A DNA stretch of 22,902 nt from contig CAKOXU010000013.1 in NCBI GenBank assembly GCA_934130235.1, forward strand, positions 1 to 22,902, read 5' to 3'. The number at the start of each line of letters is the position of its first letter. Position 1 is the stretch's first letter. The notes under the pieces were generated by a model that was not told where the DNA came from, made no database searches, and saw nothing but the letters and a program-made list of their open reading frames with translations. The DNA comes from an uncultured Bacilli bacterium (GTDB lineage: Bacteria > Bacillota_I > Bacilli_A > RF39 > UBA660). Positions 1 to 8,194 of the stretch are shown one piece after another. Position numbers and translations under genes: made by a program.

Positions 1-1575
1 CAATTAGAAGACGCTCGTAGTCAAGCTGACAAAGCTAACAGAGCTAAAACTGATTTTCTAAGTAGTATGTCTCATGAAATTCGAACTCCTTTAAATGCTA
101 TTGTAGGTTTTTCAGAGTGTATAGTAGATGCAGATTCACTAGAGAGTGCTAAGGAAGATGCTAAAGATATTGTAATGGCTTCTAATAATCTACTTGAAAT
201 TGTTAATGGTATACTTGATATAAGTAAAATAGAAGCAGATAAAATGGAGATTGTTAATACAGAATATAATTTAAATGAAATATTGGAGAATTTAACTAAG
301 TTAATTAAGCCTAGAATAGGAGAGAAACCTATTGAATTAGAAACTCAATTCGCACCTGATATACCTAATAATTTGTATGGTGATGCTGGTAAGGTAAAAC
401 AAATAATTACTAATATACTTACAAATGCAGCGAAGTATACAGAAGAAGGTATGATTAATTTTAAGGTAAACTGTGTTAATGTTGGAAATACTTGTAAGTT
501 AGTAATAAGTATATCTGATACAGGAAGAGGTATAAAAGAATCTCAAATGGCTAAGTTATTTACTAAGTTTGAGAGACTTGATGAGGACAGAAATACTACT
601 ACTGAAGGTACAGGACTTGGACTTGCTATTACTAAAAGATTAGTTGAAATGATGGGTGGAAAGATTGTTGTACAGAGTGAATATGGAGAAGGTTCTACAT
701 TTACTGTTTATTTGAAGCAAGAAATAAGAAATAGTTCTAAAAAAGAGGAAAAAGAAGTAATAAAGGAAGTAGATGTATCTGGAAATAGGGTATTAGCTGT
801 AGACGATAATAAATTGAATTTAAAAGTTATTAAAAAATTACTTGGTGATTATAATTTAGATATTACGTTAGTTGAAAGTGGTTTTATTTGCTTAGATAAG
901 GTTAAGGAAGAAAAGTATGATTTGATACTTATGGATATAATGATGCCTAAGATGGGTGGATTAGAAACACTAAAAAGATTAAAAGAAATAGATGGCTTTT
1001 CAACACCTGTAGTAGCGCTTACAGCGGATGCTATTCAAGGAAAATCGGATAAATATAAGGAAGTTGGATTTAATGATTATTTAGCTAAACCTATAGATAG
1101 AGATGAATTAAAAAGAGTTTTATATACTTATTTAAAGCCTAATAAAAATAATGATAATCCTATTAAGGAAGAAAAAGTTATAGAAAAGAAGGATAATATG
1201 GATTATAAAGATAATATTAACAATATAAATTATTTAAGGGAAAAAGGAATTGATGTTGATTCTTCTATTGAGTTGTTAGGGGATATTGATATGTATAATA
1301 GTACTTTAAAAGATTTTATTGAGGAGAGTAAAAGTAGAGTTCCTAAGATGAAAGAGTTTAAAAATAATGGAGATTGTGCTAATTACGCTATTTTAGCGCA
1401 TGCTATGAAAAGTGATAGTAAGTATTTGGGATTCAAAACTTTAGCAACTCTTTCTCTTGATCATGAATTAAAAGGTAAAGATAATGATATAGATTTTATT
1501 AATGCTAATTATGATACTTTAATACAAGAATTAAATAGAGTGTTATGTATTGTTAAAAATTATTTAGGAGAGTGA
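1..1575 (+). CDS. Hybrid sensor histidine kinase (kinase + receiver + HPt), 5' end missing
   Basis: The frame is open from the first base, so the N-terminal sensor lies outside the window; 524 residues are visible. In order: the dimerisation/phosphoacceptor helix with the H-box SHEIRTP (His codon 73-75), the ATPase domain with an N-box (DAGKVKQIITNILTNAAKY), the G1 box DTGRG and the G2 box GTGLGLA, then a receiver domain with the acidic pair VDD, phosphoacceptor Asp in LILMDIMMP (codon 934-936) and Lys in YLAKPID. The C-terminal part resembles an HPt module with a His in LAHAMKSDSKYLG (codon 1399-1401). By family knowledge this gives an intramolecular His-Asp-His phosphorelay that needs a separate output regulator. 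It ends in TGA, and the next gene starts two bases later, so the two are probably cotranscribed. The signal sensed cannot be told from here. Confidence 0.95.
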   Translation, partial: QLEDARSQADKANRAKTDFLSSMSHEIRTPLNAIVGFSECIVDADSLESAKEDAKDIVMASNNLLEIVNGILDISKIEADKMEIVNTEYNLNEILENLTKLIKPRIGEKPIELETQFAPDIPNNLYGDAGKVKQIITNILTNAAKYTEEGMINFKVNCVNVGNTCKLVISISDTGRGIKESQMAKLFTKFERLDEDRNTTTEGTGLGLAITKRLVEMMGGKIVVQSEYGEGSTFTVYLKQEIRNSSKKEEKEVIKEVDVSGNRVLAVDDNKLNLKVIKKLLGDYNLDITLVESGFICLDKVKEEKYDLILMDIMMPKMGGLETLKRLKEIDGFSTPVVALTADAIQGKSDKYKEVGFNDYLAKPIDRDELKRVLYTYLKPNKNNDNPIKEEKVIEKKDNMDYKDNINNINYLREKGIDVDSSIELLGDIDMYNSTLKDFIEESKSRVPKMKEFKNNGDCANYAILAHAMKSDSKYLGFKTLATLSLDHELKGKDNDIDFINANYDTLIQELNRVLCIVKNYLGE

Positions 1576-1577
1576 TT

Positions 1578-2330
1578 ATGAAGGCACTTATTACAGGGGC
1601 AAGTTCTGGATTAGGTCGTGATTTTGCACTTGCTTTATCTAAACAAGGATATGATTTAATCTTAGTAGCAAAAGATAAGCTTAAGTTAAATAATGTAAAA
1701 AAAGAGATAGCCTCTAATGTTGAGACTATTGTATGTGATTTATCATCTGTAAGTAATGTATATGATTTATATGAAAAGATAAAGGATAATGATATAGATT
1801 TGTTTATTAATAATGCAGGTTTTGGTGATATTGGAGTATTTACTAAAACTAGTTTAGAAAAAGAACTTAATATGATTAATACAAATGTAGTAGCTGTTCA
1901 TGTGCTTACAAAGCTAATCTTAAAAGATATGGTCAAAAAAGATCATGGTAAGATATTAAATGTTGCTAGTAGTGCGGCTTTTCAACCTGGACCTTTAATG
2001 GCTACTTATTACAGTACTAAGTCTTATGTATTTAATTTGACTATGGCTTTATATGAAGAATTAAGAAAAATGGGTAGTAATGTACATATAAGTGCTTTAT
2101 GTCCTGGACCTGTGAATACTAATTTTAACAATGTAGCTAATTGTGAATTTAAGGTTAGAAGTTTAAGCAGTGAATATGTTGTTGATTATACATTAAAAAA
2201 ATTAAAAAGAAATAAACTGCTAATTATACCTGGATTTGATATTAAGTCTGTATATATATTAGGTAGATTGGTGCCTCTTAAATTAAAATTGAAATTAGCT
2301 TATAGTATTCAACACAGAAAAATTAAATAA
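1578..2330 (+). CDS. Short-chain dehydrogenase/reductase (SDR family)
   Basis: This is a 250-residue classical SDR. It has the Rossmann nucleotide-binding motif TGASSGLG (residues 6-13), the NNAG motif (78-81), the catalytic Ser region VASSAA (about 129-134) and the catalytic YYSTK (Tyr144, Lys148). PGPVNTNF follows, as in NAD(P)-dependent members. It is expected to be a cytosolic oxidoreductase; the substrate cannot be inferred. I chose ATG 1578 because GGAG at 1567-1570 sits 7 bases upstream of it. The in-frame GTG at 1572 would leave almost no spacing. The gene follows the histidine kinase by two bases and is closed by a hairpin terminator that begins at its stop codon. Confidence 0.9.
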   Translation: MKALITGASSGLGRDFALALSKQGYDLILVAKDKLKLNNVKKEIASNVETIVCDLSSVSNVYDLYEKIKDNDIDLFINNAGFGDIGVFTKTSLEKELNMINTNVVAVHVLTKLILKDMVKKDHGKILNVASSAAFQPGPLMATYYSTKSYVFNLTMALYEELRKMGSNVHISALCPGPVNTNFNNVANCEFKVRSLSSEYVVDYTLKKLKRNKLLIIPGFDIKSVYILGRLVPLKLKLKLAYSIQHRKIK

Positions 2331-2353
2331 CTACAAGTGTGCTTGTAGTTTTT
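2329..2353 (+). terminator. Rho-independent terminator after the SDR gene
   Basis: A perfect 9-bp stem (AACTACAAG at 2329-2337 pairing with CTTGTAGTT at 2342-2350) with a 4-base loop is followed by T's. It starts on the last two bases of the SDR stop codon. Its 3' arm also contains TTGTAG, which can serve as the -35 of the polA promoter. Confidence 0.85.
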
Positions 2354-2372
2354 ATATTAAATATGATAAAAT
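2343..2372 (+). promoter_or_regulatory. Predicted polA promoter, overlapping the upstream terminator
   Basis: TTGTAG (2343-2348, inside the terminator 3' arm), an 18-bp spacer and the extended -10 TGATAAAAT (2364-2372). A start about 7 bases downstream would give a leader of only about 9 nt, beginning at GGTGAT (2379-2384), the probable ribosome binding site. Confidence 0.55.
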
Positions 2373-2387
2373 GATAGTGGTGATATT

Positions 2388-4949
2388 ATGGAAAATATTA
2401 TAATGGTAGATGGAAATAATTTGTTATTTAGAAGTTATTATGCTACTGCATACACAGGCAATTTTATGAAAAATAGTAAGGGTATTCCTACAAATGCAGT
2501 ATTTGGATTAACTAATATGATGAGAAAGATTGTTGAAGAGGAAAAACCAAATTATATAATAGTAGCTTTTGATAAGGGTAAAACTTTTAGACATGAAAAA
2601 TATGATTTTTATAAAGGAGGTAGAAGTGAAACTCCTGATGAATTAAAAATGCAATTTCCATATGCTAAAAAGGTGTTAGAAGGAATGGGAATAAAGTATT
2701 ATGAAATAGATAATTATGAAGCAGATGATATTATTGGAACTTTTTCTAAGTATTGTGATATACCTAATGATAATTATAAAGGTGTAATAATAAGTAGTGA
2801 TAAAGATTTACTTCAATTAATTAGTAAAGAAGTTGATATGAAGTTATTGAAACAAAAAGATTATATTAGGTACAATTTAGATAGTTTTAAAAAAGAATGG
2901 GGAATAGATCCAATAAATATAATTGATTTAAAAGCTCTTATGGGTGATCAATCTGATAATATACCAGGAGTTAAAGGTATAGGCGAGAAAACAGCACTAA
3001 AATTGCTTCATGAATATAAAACTCTTGATGGAATATATGCTAATATAGACAGTATTAAAGGCAGTGTACATGATAAGTTAGTAAATGATAAAGCGTCTGC
3101 TTATCAAAGTTATGAGATAGCTACTATAGTACGTGATGTTCCTATGTCTATTAATATAGATGATATAAAGTATTTGGGACCTCAAAGTAATTTAATGTCT
3201 ATATATGAGGAGTTAGAATTTTATTCATTTATAAAAAAAGAAGAAAAAAGTAAGAAATCTAGTATTGAATATGAAAAACTAAATAGTTTAGATGAATTAA
3301 ATATAAATGGAGATTGTGCTATTTATTTAGAACTAGATAATGAGAATTATCACATTGCTAATATTATAGGAATGGGTATATATAATAGTAAACATGCTTA
3401 TTATGTATCTGGAGATATGGTAATAGATGTACTTAAAAAGATTGAAGATGTTAATAAATATACTTATGATTATAAAAAGTTACTAGTTACTTGTCTAAAA
3501 AACAATATAAGTGTAAATAATGTGTCATTTGACACTATGTTAGCGACTTATTTACTTGATTATAACATAAAAACAGATATTGCATATCTTGCAAATGAAT
3601 TTGGTTATGATATAACCTTTTACAATAATTTAATGAAGGATAAAACTGATATAGAAAAACAGATAGTAGGTAAAGCCAAATTTATTTATGATACTAAATC
3701 TAAGTTTGAGGATGAGTTAAAAGGTAATGACTTATATAAATTATTTAATGAAGTAGAGATGCCATTATCAGAGGTGCTTGCTGATATGGAATATACGGGA
3801 TTTAATGTTGATAAGAATAAACTTTTGGATTTTAAAGAAGAGTTAGAGATTAAAATTGAATTGATAAGCAAGGATATATATAATCAGGCTGGTGAGATAT
3901 TTAATATATCTTCACCTATACAATTAAGTAATATTTTATTTGAAAAATTAGGTTTACCTCATGGCAAAAAGGGTAAAAACGGATATTCTACTGCTGTAGA
4001 GGTATTGGAAAAGTTAAAAGATAAACATCCAATAATTGAATTAATATTAGAATATAGACTGTTAACTAAATTACTTAGTACTTATGTAGATGGTCTTATG
4101 GACTATATACATGAGGATAATAAGATTCATACTATTTATACACAGGCATTAACTAAAACGGGAAGGTTATCTAGTATAGAGCCTAATTTACAAAATATAC
4201 CAATTAGAAATGAGTATGGAAGAAAAGTTAGAAAAGCATTTATACCAAGTAATGATTCTATAATAGTAAGTGCGGATTACAGTCAAATAGAGCTTAGAAT
4301 ATTTTCGTCTTTTGCTGATATAGAATCTATGAAAGATGCTTTTAATAACGGTGTTGATATACATACTAAGACTGCTAGTGATGTATTTAAAGTAGATGTA
4401 ATGGGTGTTACTAAGGATATGAGAAGAATGGCTAAAGCAGTTAATTTTGGTATAATCTATGGTATAAGTGCTTATGGACTTGCTGATAATTTAAATATTA
4501 GTAATAAAGAAGCAAAAGAATTTATAGATAATTATTTTAATACATATCCAGGAATTAAAAGTTATATGGAAGACTCTATTAAGAAAGCTCATGAAAATGG
4601 ATATGTTAGGACTTTATTTAATAGAAAAAGAATTATTCCTGAACTTGAGAATAAGAATTATATGATTAGATCTAATGCAGAGAGAATGGCTTTAAATGCA
4701 CCTATACAAGGAACTGCAGCTGATATTCTTAAGATAGCTATGATTAATATATATAAGAAATTTAATGAAAAGGCCTTAAAGAGTAAGATGCTTGTAACAG
4801 TCCACGATGAAGTAGTGATAGATTGTAAAAAAGATGAGTTTGATGCTGTAAAAGGTATATTGAAGGAAACTATGGAGGGTGTAGTTAAATTAGATGTACC
4901 ATTAGTTGTAGATATAAATTATGGAGATGACTGGTATCAGGCAAAATAA
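2388..4949 (+). CDS. polA: DNA polymerase I (5'-3' exonuclease and polymerase; proofreading domain inactive)
   Basis: An 853-residue family A polymerase for Okazaki-fragment processing and repair synthesis. The N-terminal 5'-3' exonuclease (about 1-290) shows MVDGNNLLFRSYYA, AFDKGKTFRHE, EADDIIGTF, SSDKDLLQLIS and GDQSDNIPGVKGIGEKTA. The middle region (about 300-450) aligns with the 3'-5' exonuclease fold but lacks the catalytic DxE (IYLELDNEN is found there), so proofreading is probably absent, as in Bacillus and Thermus Pol I. The polymerase domain has motif A DYSQIELR (Asp630), motif B RRMAKAVNFGIIYG (Lys683, Phe687, Tyr691) and motif C VHDEVV (Asp807). Length is close to the Bacillus enzyme. 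It stands alone between two terminators, with its own predicted promoter. Start ATG 2388 is supported by GGTGAT just upstream and by the typical N-terminus. Confidence 0.98.
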   Translation: MENIIMVDGNNLLFRSYYATAYTGNFMKNSKGIPTNAVFGLTNMMRKIVEEEKPNYIIVAFDKGKTFRHEKYDFYKGGRSETPDELKMQFPYAKKVLEGMGIKYYEIDNYEADDIIGTFSKYCDIPNDNYKGVIISSDKDLLQLISKEVDMKLLKQKDYIRYNLDSFKKEWGIDPINIIDLKALMGDQSDNIPGVKGIGEKTALKLLHEYKTLDGIYANIDSIKGSVHDKLVNDKASAYQSYEIATIVRDVPMSINIDDIKYLGPQSNLMSIYEELEFYSFIKKEEKSKKSSIEYEKLNSLDELNINGDCAIYLELDNENYHIANIIGMGIYNSKHAYYVSGDMVIDVLKKIEDVNKYTYDYKKLLVTCLKNNISVNNVSFDTMLATYLLDYNIKTDIAYLANEFGYDITFYNNLMKDKTDIEKQIVGKAKFIYDTKSKFEDELKGNDLYKLFNEVEMPLSEVLADMEYTGFNVDKNKLLDFKEELEIKIELISKDIYNQAGEIFNISSPIQLSNILFEKLGLPHGKKGKNGYSTAVEVLEKLKDKHPIIELILEYRLLTKLLSTYVDGLMDYIHEDNKIHTIYTQALTKTGRLSSIEPNLQNIPIRNEYGRKVRKAFIPSNDSIIVSADYSQIELRIFSSFADIESMKDAFNNGVDIHTKTASDVFKVDVMGVTKDMRRMAKAVNFGIIYGISAYGLADNLNISNKEAKEFIDNYFNTYPGIKSYMEDSIKKAHENGYVRTLFNRKRIIPELENKNYMIRSNAERMALNAPIQGTAADILKIAMINIYKKFNEKALKSKMLVTVHDEVVIDCKKDEFDAVKGILKETMEGVVKLDVPLVVDINYGDDWYQAK

Positions 4950-4969
4950 AAAGAGCGTAAGCTCTTTTA
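4948..4969. terminator. Bidirectional terminator between polA and the convergent membrane-protein gene
   Basis: An 8-bp stem (AAAAGAGC at 4949-4956, GCTCTTTT at 4961-4968) with loop GTAA. The A-rich and T-rich flanks allow termination from both sides. The stem begins on the last base of the polA stop codon and runs into the stop codon of the minus-strand gene, so there is virtually no spacer between the two genes. Confidence 0.8.
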
Positions 4970-5209
4970 TGCGTTAAAAAACATTAATACTCCGGCAATG
5001 GAATTACACAAAGTTATAACTAAAAATATAATTGATAATATTAACCCTGCTTTTGCTTTTCCTTTTAATTCGTTGGATGCTAAACCTTTAGAAGAAAAAA
5101 CTATTCCACATATAGTAATTGGATAACCAATTAAAGGTAGCAGCCAAGCTATTATTGAGCATAATCCTAAGGTAAAACCAGTTTGAGCACTTTTATCAAA
5201 TTCGTTCAT
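4967..5209 (-). CDS. Small two-helix membrane protein (DUF4190-like)
   Basis: An 80-residue protein with two hydrophobic segments (about 10-34 and 50-77) separated by a short polar loop (SSKGLASNELKGKAK). The pattern of a glycine-rich helix, a small charged loop and then GLILSIIFLVI resembles DUF4190 membrane proteins, whose function is unknown. An upstream in-frame ATG at 5221 is unlikely to be the start because the strong GGAGG (5214-5218) overlaps it; that GGAGG lies 4 bases before ATG 5209. The gene has its own extended -10 and shares a terminator with polA. Family assignment is tentative; that it is a small integral membrane protein is clear. Confidence 0.75.
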   Translation of the reverse strand: MNEFDKSAQTGFTLGLCSIIAWLLPLIGYPITICGIVFSSKGLASNELKGKAKAGLILSIIFLVITLCNSIAGVLMFFNA

Positions 5210-5225
5210 AAATACCTCCATCTAA

Positions 5226-5255
5226 ATTATAGCACACATATTAATATTTTGTGTA
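5226..5255 (-). promoter_or_regulatory. Predicted promoter of the small membrane-protein gene
   Basis: On the minus strand there is a perfect extended -10, TGCTATAAT (5234-5226), with a weak -35 TACACA (5255-5250) at 18 bp. A start about 7 bases after the -10 would leave a leader of about 10 nt beginning at the Shine-Dalgarno. The -35 region overlaps that of the divergent GH31 promoter. Confidence 0.6.
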
Positions 5256-5280
5256 CTTTTTTAGTATTTAATGATATAAT
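5252..5280 (+). promoter_or_regulatory. Predicted promoter of the GH31-like gene
   Basis: Extended -10 TGATATAAT (5272-5280) with a poor -35 match (TGTACT, 5252-5257) at 17 bp. The predicted leader is about 22 nt and contains AAGGGTGAT as ribosome binding site. It is divergent from, and overlaps at the -35 with, the promoter of the minus-strand membrane protein. Confidence 0.55.
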
Positions 5281-5308
5281 TATTAAGAATAGAGAAGGGT
5301 GATACTAT

Positions 5309-7636
5309 ATGGTTGATATAAATAAGTCTGTACCTAACAATTCTTGTATATTTAAAGGTGATAAATATCGTATTACTATTTTAACTGAAAGATTGGTTAG
5401 ATTAGAGTATAGTGAAGATGGAATGTTTTTAGATTTACCTACATCTGTTATATGGTATCGTAATTTAGATAAACCTGAATTTGAGGTTAGTGATGGGAAA
5501 ACTATATTAAAAATAGAAACATCTTATTTTATTTTAGAATATAGAAAAGAAAAAAAGTTTAAAGGCAGTAAATTAAATCCTTCTAAGAATTTAAGAATAG
5601 AACTTAAAAGTACTGGTAAGTACTGGTATTATAATCATCCTGAAATCAGAAATTATTATTCATGTAGTTATAAATCTAGAAGTGATGATAAGCCACATCA
5701 TATAAAGAGTTTATATTCGGAAGATGGTTTTGTATCTTTGGATGATTCAACAAGTAGTATAATTATGCCTGATGGATCTTATCAAAAACGTAATAAATGT
5801 ATTGATACTTATGTGTTTATGTATGGTGATGATTTTTATAAATGCTTAAATGATTATTTTGACATAACTGGTAGACCTAGTATGATTCCACGTATAGCCT
5901 TGGGAAATTGGTGGAGTAAAGATAAGACTTATAAAGAATTAGAACTTCCAAAGTTAGTATCTAAATTTGAAAGGGAGAATGTACCTATAAGTATATTTTT
6001 ACTTGACAATTGGTATAAGGATAATAATTTTAATATTAATTCATACTATAAAGATCCAACCGCACTTATTGATTATTTAAAGCAAAAAAATATATTAGTT
6101 GGACTTGAATTAGAAGAGCTTAAATTTATAGATAAAGAGAATGCCAACTATAATTTATTTAAGGATATGCCTTCGGATAAGTCTGGAAATATACCATTTA
6201 ATGTTTATAATAAAGATATTTTAAATATATATTTAAATAGTATTATTAACCCTTTAAAAAACATTGGAATTAATTTGTTTAATGTTAATTATATAAAAAA
6301 AGATTTAACTGAACTTCAAATTATTAAGGATTCACTTTTGGATAATAATAAAAGAGATTTAATGTGTGCTTATTATACACCTTCAGCGCACCGATATTCT
6401 ATAGTATATGCAGGAGATGAAAAAGTTGATTTTAAGTCTTTAAAAAATATATTAGAATTTAATGTAAATGCATCTAATATAGGTATGAGTTTTTTTGCTC
6501 ATGATTTTGGTGGTACTTTAGGCGGCATAGAGGATAATGAATTATTTATAAGATTTATTCAACTTGGAGTTTTTTCACCTATATTAAAATTAGGATCTAG
6601 TGGTGGTAAATACTATAAAAGGGAACCATGGAAATGGGAAATTAAAACTGATGAAATAACTAGTCAATTTTTAAGGCTTAGATATAAATTGATACCATAT
6701 ATATATACTGAAAGTTATAAGTATTATAAATACGGTAAACCTTTAATTGAACCACTTTATTATAGATATCCTATGTATTATGATGATGATATGTATAAAT
6801 ATGAATATTTTTTTGGCAATAGTATTTTTATATGTCCTATTACTGAAAAGAAAAACGATATAATGAACAGGGTAATAAAGAAATTATTTATACCTCATGG
6901 TACTTGGTATGATTATACAACAGGTAAAAAGTTTTATGGAAATAAGAAGTATATATCATTTTATAAAGATGAGGAATATCCAATATTTGTAAAAGCAGGT
7001 AGTATTATTCCTATGTCTTTAAATAAATATAATGATACTAGTACTCCGGAAAAAATGGAAATACAAATATTTCCTGGTGAGAGTAATACTTATAGTATTT
7101 ATGAAGATGATGGTATTACAAACGAGTATAAAAAAGATAATTATTTAATTACTAATATTGAATTTATATTCAATAAAGGTATTTATAAATTAACTGTTTT
7201 ACCTGTATTAGGTAAAAAAGGTATAATTAGTAAGAATAGAGACTATAGATTTGTATTTAGGAATACTAAGTTTCCAAGTATAGTTCAATCATATATGGAT
7301 GGTAAACCTATTATTAATAACTGTTTTACTGATGGAAATGATTTTATATTAGAAGTAAATGATGTTGATACTACTTCGCAATTGACTATACTTTTAAATG
7401 CTAAAGACTTAGAAGTAGATAGTATGAGAATTATTAATGATGATATAGTATCTATTATAAGTGATTTGCCTATTGATACTGATATAAAGCAAATTATAGA
7501 TGATATAATATTTGGTAATTTGGATATTAAGAAAAAGAGGATAGAACTTAGAAAGTTAGCCTATAGAAAGAAGCCTCTTGATAAAAAATATATTAAATTA
7601 TTTTTAAATTTACTTGAATATATTGAAAAAGTGTAA
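5309..7636 (+). CDS. Glycoside hydrolase family 31-like protein, catalytic nucleophile apparently lost
   Basis: A 775-residue cytosolic protein (no signal peptide) with GH31 architecture: N-terminal beta-sandwich (about 1-190), TIM barrel (about 195-520), C-terminal beta domains, and a helical tail (about 700-775). Family landmarks that remain are ALGNWWSKDKTY near 195, HRYSIVYAGD (His361-Asp370, with Asp370 at the acid/base position), FFAHDFGG (His398, Asp399), and ELFIRFIQLGVFSPILKL before KREPWKW. Where active members carry the nucleophile Asp in a WWLDWQ-type strand, this protein has LFNVNY (Asn327). The conserved Arg 7 residues before the HRY motif is Ala354, and the NLHP-type strand is ELEE. 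Active GH31 enzymes hydrolyse alpha-glucosides or alpha-xylosides; this copy may be inactive or altered. It runs without a visible terminator into the leuS T-box region. Confidence 0.88.
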   Translation: MVDINKSVPNNSCIFKGDKYRITILTERLVRLEYSEDGMFLDLPTSVIWYRNLDKPEFEVSDGKTILKIETSYFILEYRKEKKFKGSKLNPSKNLRIELKSTGKYWYYNHPEIRNYYSCSYKSRSDDKPHHIKSLYSEDGFVSLDDSTSSIIMPDGSYQKRNKCIDTYVFMYGDDFYKCLNDYFDITGRPSMIPRIALGNWWSKDKTYKELELPKLVSKFERENVPISIFLLDNWYKDNNFNINSYYKDPTALIDYLKQKNILVGLELEELKFIDKENANYNLFKDMPSDKSGNIPFNVYNKDILNIYLNSIINPLKNIGINLFNVNYIKKDLTELQIIKDSLLDNNKRDLMCAYYTPSAHRYSIVYAGDEKVDFKSLKNILEFNVNASNIGMSFFAHDFGGTLGGIEDNELFIRFIQLGVFSPILKLGSSGGKYYKREPWKWEIKTDEITSQFLRLRYKLIPYIYTESYKYYKYGKPLIEPLYYRYPMYYDDDMYKYEYFFGNSIFICPITEKKNDIMNRVIKKLFIPHGTWYDYTTGKKFYGNKKYISFYKDEEYPIFVKAGSIIPMSLNKYNDTSTPEKMEIQIFPGESNTYSIYEDDGITNEYKKDNYLITNIEFIFNKGIYKLTVLPVLGKKGIISKNRDYRFVFRNTKFPSIVQSYMDGKPIINNCFTDGNDFILEVNDVDTTSQLTILLNAKDLEVDSMRIINDDIVSIISDLPIDTDIKQIIDDIIFGNLDIKKKRIELRKLAYRKKPLDKKYIKLFLNLLEYIEKV

Positions 7637-7642
7637 TATAAT
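7614..7642 (+). promoter_or_regulatory. Promoter of the leucine T-box operon
   Basis: TTGAAT (7614-7619), a 17-bp spacer and a perfect TATAAT (7637-7642). The -35 lies within the last codons of the GH31-like gene. Predicted start near 7649. Confidence 0.7.
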
Positions 7643-7648
7643 AAGGGT

Positions 7649-7840
7649 ACTTGCAATGAAGAAGAGTAGTAGTAATTAAAACTTTTGAAGAGAGTTAGTG
7701 GCTGGTGAGAACTAATAAGTTGATGTTATGAACTTGCTTTGGAGTAAAGACGTATTTGGCGCGTTAAGCTATTAAGGTGTAGAAATACATGAATTAAGGT
7801 GGTACCACGTAAATCACGTCCTTATATGGATGTGATTTTT
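7649..7840 (+). ncRNA. T-box leader, leucine-specific (CUU specifier)
   Basis: This tRNA-sensing leader lies ahead of a small membrane-protein gene and leuS. The sequence shows the AGAGAG/GGCTGGTG stem I elements, a specifier CTT (Leu) at 7733-7735 followed by the usual purine, and the T-box AAGGTGGTACCACG at 7796-7809. In that motif TGGT would pair with the NCCA end of a tRNA carrying discriminator A. A terminator hairpin follows (ATCACGTCC 7813-7821, GGATGTGAT 7828-7836, then T's). By known mechanism, uncharged tRNA-Leu stabilises the antiterminator and turns the operon on. The specifier aligns exactly with the threonine leader elsewhere in the window: both leave nine bases to the same GAG. 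Confidence 0.95.
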
Positions 7841-7854
7841 ATATAGGAGGAATT

Positions 7855-8193
7855 ATGAATTTTATTATTTATGTTATGATGTTTATTGTTGTATATTTGA
7901 TTTACTATGTGTTTGTAATATCAAGAAAAAATGTTTTAAATAAGTTTAAGAATGGAAAGGAACTTACTTATTTGAAATATAAATATAAGATTAAGGTTAA
8001 TAATAAGAATTTAAAAAAACTTGCTAATACGGTAGTTTTAGGAAATTCATTTATTATTTCTACAACATTGTTTATTATTTCTTATATTGATAATTTTTTT
8101 GTAAAATTATTGGTACTTATGATAAGTATTTTAGTACTTATATTAGGTGTTTATCATATTATAGGTAAATATTATCAAAAACAGGAGGGTTAG
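7855..8193 (+). CDS. Small membrane protein of unknown function, first gene after the leucine T-box
   Basis: A 112-residue protein with an N-terminal hydrophobic helix (about 3-23), a strongly basic middle (RKNVLNKFKNGKELTYLKYKYK and onward to about residue 58) and two further hydrophobic stretches (about 60-78 and 82-104). It is probably a three-helix membrane protein. I do not recognise a named family. It has an excellent AGGAGG (7845-7850) and sits directly between the T-box terminator and leuS, one base before the leuS start; the leuS ribosome binding site is inside its 3' end. It must therefore be induced by leucine starvation together with leuS, which hints at a role linked to translation or amino acid supply, but nothing in the sequence proves this. 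Confidence 0.8.
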   Translation: MNFIIYVMMFIVVYLIYYVFVISRKNVLNKFKNGKELTYLKYKYKIKVNNKNLKKLANTVVLGNSFIISTTLFIISYIDNFFVKLLVLMISILVLILGVYHIIGKYYQKQEG

Positions 8194-8194
8194 T

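Noticed and set aside
1573..1575. TGA possibly read as Trp, as in Mycoplasma
   Set aside because: The next gene starts directly after it with a proper ribosome binding site, Trp in conserved motifs is TGG throughout, and a second gene also ends in TGA.
3300..3750. Possible active proofreading exonuclease in DNA polymerase I
   Set aside because: The region has the domain length but lacks the DxE metal-binding motif and the other acidic residues.
6300..6310. Asp in KKDL of the GH31-like protein as a replacement nucleophile
   Set aside because: It is four residues past the nucleophile position when the GIN-L-F-N-V-N-Y strand is aligned with the family, so it would point away from the pocket; kept only as a refutation test.
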